DNA from: Lentisphaeria bacterium
Lineage (GTDB): Bacteria > Verrucomicrobiota > Lentisphaeria > Oligosphaerales > Oligosphaeraceae
Direction of reading: 5' to 3'
NCBI GenBank assembly: GCA_016287975.1
Contig: JAEEXV010000193.1
Location: forward strand, 1 to 8,214
DNA length: 8,214 nt
Part shown: piece after piece, positions 8,033 through 8,214 of the stretch
How the letters are laid out: every line of letters starts with the position of its first letter
Position numbering within the stretch: position 1 is the stretch's first letter
Notes under the pieces: model-generated
Told to the model about the DNA's origin: nothing
The model's database searches: none
What the model saw: the letters and a program-made list of their open reading frames with translations, nothing else
Position numbers and translations under genes: made by a program

Positions 8033-8052
8033 CCGCGGGGCAAGCCCCGCGG
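8033..8052. repeat. Perfect inverted repeat between the two direct repeats
   Basis: CCGCGGGG (8033-8040) pairs with CCCCGCGG (8045-8052) around CAAG. It is very stable and nearly symmetric, so it would fold on either strand. No T-run follows on either side. It sits midway between the two 63-base copies and may belong to the same composite intergenic element. The rest of 7930-8214 shows no gene, RNA gene or promoter that I can support. Confidence 0.5.
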
Positions 8053-8123
8053 CACACGCCGCCCATACATCGGGGCCCGCTCACATTCGCCGCAGCACCC
8101 ATCCCGCCCCCGTAGAGCGGCGG

Positions 8124-8186
8124 GGGGGGGTGCGGGGGGCGTGAGCCCCCCGTCGTTTGCATGGCTGGATGAAGGCGCCAGCCCAC
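8124..8186 (+). repeat. 63-base double-hairpin direct repeat, copy 2
   Basis: A perfect second copy of 7956-8018, in the same orientation, 168 bases downstream. It is preceded by a longer G-run (9 G against 7), as expected of a slippage-prone tract. Its hairpins are at 8133-8152 (GTGA loop) and at 8163-8168 with 8178-8183. Sequence after 8186 differs from that after copy 1, so the right boundary is sharp. Confidence 0.85.
8133..8158 (+). terminator. Terminator-like hairpin inside repeat copy 2
   Basis: The same eight-base-pair stem with GTGA loop (8133-8152) and GTCGTTT tail as in copy 1. If the structure does end transcription, the two copies form a tandem pair. The role is inferred only from shape. 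Confidence 0.3.
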
Positions 8187-8214
8187 ATATTTGCCCCGTG
8201 CCGCAAAGCCAACC

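Noticed and set aside
8122..8139. G-quadruplex from the nine-G and six-G runs
   Set aside because: The runs do not clearly give four separated tracts of three G, and the six-G run is better explained by pairing with the following C-run in the hairpin.
7956..8186. CRISPR array
   Set aside because: Only two copies of a 63-base unit with a 105-base separation, and long internal hairpins; the dimensions do not fit CRISPR repeats and spacers.
7767..8186. Minus-strand gene containing a repeated peptide (GWRLHPAMQTTGG...)
   Set aside because: The peptide repeat arises only because the two 63-base repeats are 168 bases apart, a multiple of three. The frame also overlaps the real gene, and no domain is visible.

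Overview
The window holds two large tandem genes on the + strand and a short repeat-rich tail. It is very GC-rich, with C far commoner than G on the coding strand because most codons end in C. The protein families, the secreted multi-domain design and the composition suggest an uncultured or little-studied PVC-superphylum bacterium (Lentisphaerae, Planctomycetes or a relative). This placement is an inference from protein style; there is no marker gene.

Layout: positions 3-3902 are the 3' part of a gene whose start lies left of the window. After a 97-base gap, positions 4000-7929 hold a complete paralogue with its own signal peptide. Both proteins share one order of parts: an export signal (visible only in the second), a Pro/Ala/Lys linker, a LamG/concanavalin-like lectin domain, a CBM9/DOMON-like sugar-binding domain, a further beta-rich region, and a C-terminal DUF6067/GH123-related glycoside-hydrolase-like region. 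By eye the proteins are about three quarters identical, rising to about 80 percent at the C-terminus. The copies lie about 4,027 bases apart, and similarity continues just past the stop codons. This is a tandem duplication, probably of secreted or periplasmic enzymes that bind and cut a complex glycan whose identity cannot be read from the sequence.

Tail (7930-8214): no gene is visible. It holds a hairpin just after the stop, two perfect 63-base direct copies of a double-hairpin element spaced 168 bases apart, and another strong hairpin between them. This looks like a dispersed intergenic repeat family or tandem terminator-like structures.

The least expected signal is compositional. The tetranucleotide CCGG occurs once in all 8,214 bases (3441-3444), although ACGG, GCGG and TCGG are all common. 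Codons before glycine are visibly altered to avoid it. This points to a CCGG-specific restriction or methylation pressure in the host lineage.
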